A stretch of DNA of 41,332 nt from Nitriliruptoraceae bacterium (GTDB taxonomy: Bacteria > Actinomycetota > Nitriliruptoria > Nitriliruptorales > Nitriliruptoraceae), in assembly GCA_007121785.1 (NCBI GenBank), contig SKJX01000059.1, positions 1-41,332 of the forward strand, given 5' to 3'. Below, piece by piece: positions 40,831-41,332 of this stretch. The translations under genes were made by a program, and so were the position numbers. The notes below the pieces were generated by a model that had not been told where the DNA came from, did not search any database, and worked only from the letters and a program-made list of their open reading frames with translations. The first letter of the stretch is position 1. The number at the start of each line of letters is the position of its first letter.

Positions 40831-41332
40831 TCAGGTGCTGCGCTGGTCGCGGCGGCGCGTCATCGCCGGATCGTGGCCCGGAGGCGACGGGTGGTCACCG
40901 ACCAGCGCCACCACCTCGACGCGGCGGCCGTCCTCCGAAGCGAACACCTCGCCGACCGACGTGCCGCTCGGCACGTAGGCCAGCGCGTGGGTGCCGTCGT
41001 CGGTCACGGTCGTGGCCGTCACGGCCTTGCGGCCGCTGCCCGCCTGCCAGCCGGGCTCCAGCGAGCCGTCCAGCGCGTGCACGCTCGCCAGCCGCCGCCG
41101 CGGTCGGCCGAGCATCCACATCCGCGCGACCGCCTCCTGCCCGGGGTAGCACCCCTTGCCCAGGTGCACGTGCGTGGGCAGCAGCCCCGCTTCCTCCGGC
41201 AGGTGCGGCGCCACGACCTCCCGGCCCCAGGCCGGCACACCAGCGGCCACCCGCCACGCCGCGAGGTCCGCGGCGTCGCCTTCGCGGGCACCTGCGTCCA
41301 CCAGGACGTCGCGCATCGCCATGACGGCGTCG
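40831..41332 (-). CDS. YgfZ/GcvT-family folate-binding protein, C-terminal part (partial)
   Basis: The open frame runs past the right end of the window, so the N-terminus is missing. What is seen (about 167 residues) is the C-terminal part of a YgfZ/IBA57-like protein: LPTHVHLGKGCYPGQEAVARMW contains the K-G-C-Y-x-G-Q-E motif that is diagnostic of this group, followed by the terminal beta-barrel (RRRLASVHALDG, VGEVFASED). The family assists assembly of some Fe-S enzymes via tetrahydrofolate. There is a candidate internal ATG at 41322, but the reading frame is open upstream of it, so the true start is outside. Confidence 0.9.
   Translation of the reverse strand, partial: DAVMAMRDVLVDAGAREGDAADLAAWRVAAGVPAWGREVVAPHLPEEAGLLPTHVHLGKGCYPGQEAVARMWMLGRPRRRLASVHALDGSLEPGWQAGSGRKAVTATTVTDDGTHALAYVPSGTSVGEVFASEDGRRVEVVALVGDHPSPPGHDPAMTRRRDQRST

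Overview
The window is a chromosomal stretch of a very GC-rich actinobacterium. Many genes start with GTG, adjacent genes often overlap by ATGA or GTGA, and the content is typically actinobacterial: a mycothiol-type MshA glycosyltransferase, Rex beside the haem genes, a BTAD/SARP regulator and an RsiG-type c-di-GMP anti-sigma factor. I infer a deep-branching lineage (Nitriliruptoria-like or another non-Streptomyces actinobacterium), because the bS22/BldC-type synteny is only partly kept; this is not proven. There is no sign of phage, insertion sequences, CRISPR, tRNA or rRNA.

Left part (1-7.3 kb, all minus strand, read right to left): an AMP-binding acyl-CoA ligase, a glutaredoxin-like protein, the NADH sensor Rex, the haem genes hemA-hemC-hemD, a YihY/BrkB membrane protein, and the N-terminus of an ABC exporter that runs off the window. 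Most junctions are overlapping or tight, so this looks like one redox/haem transcription unit. Upstream of it lie an AT-rich island with two inverted repeats and a terminator-like hairpin.

7.3-14.7 kb is a signalling block. It has a 1.45-kb-codon hybrid histidine kinase (PAS/GAF array, HisKA, HATPase, REC, HPt) and a two-gene unit of an HTH-REC regulator plus a kinase-like protein that keeps a HisKA-like H box but not a recognisable ATPase. Divergently there is a secreted CAP/SCP-domain protein whose 400-base leader holds a GEMM (c-di-GMP-I)-like riboswitch candidate and a hairpin over its ribosome binding site.

14.8-25.2 kb holds a TIM-barrel isomerase, a possible 30-residue membrane microprotein, an epimerase-acyltransferase pair, a degraded zone with remnants of an excisionase-type HTH gene and of a chemoreceptor signalling tip, an AcuC-like deacetylase, a MacAB-like efflux operon, proC (apparently CTG-started) and a YbjN-family gene.

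25.2-32.8 kb is a proline-use locus. A 1013-residue BTAD-ATPase-TPR regulator is divergent from putP, proline dehydrogenase and glutamate-semialdehyde dehydrogenase, with an 11-bp-period direct repeat between them. mshA and a GNAT/FemAB-like gene converge on it from the right.

35.3-41.3 kb has an XRE regulator with three 16-bp tandem repeats upstream; an asparaginase preceded by an overlapping 27-codon ORF; a stand-alone REC protein; an RsiG homologue with two copies of the c-di-GMP-binding signature; a DUF4388-type protein; inorganic pyrophosphatase; a PrxQ/Bcp peroxiredoxin; and the C-terminal part of a YgfZ-family protein at the edge. The most notable theme is c-di-GMP: an RsiG homologue and a GEMM-like leader in one window, plus a decayed chemoreceptor.
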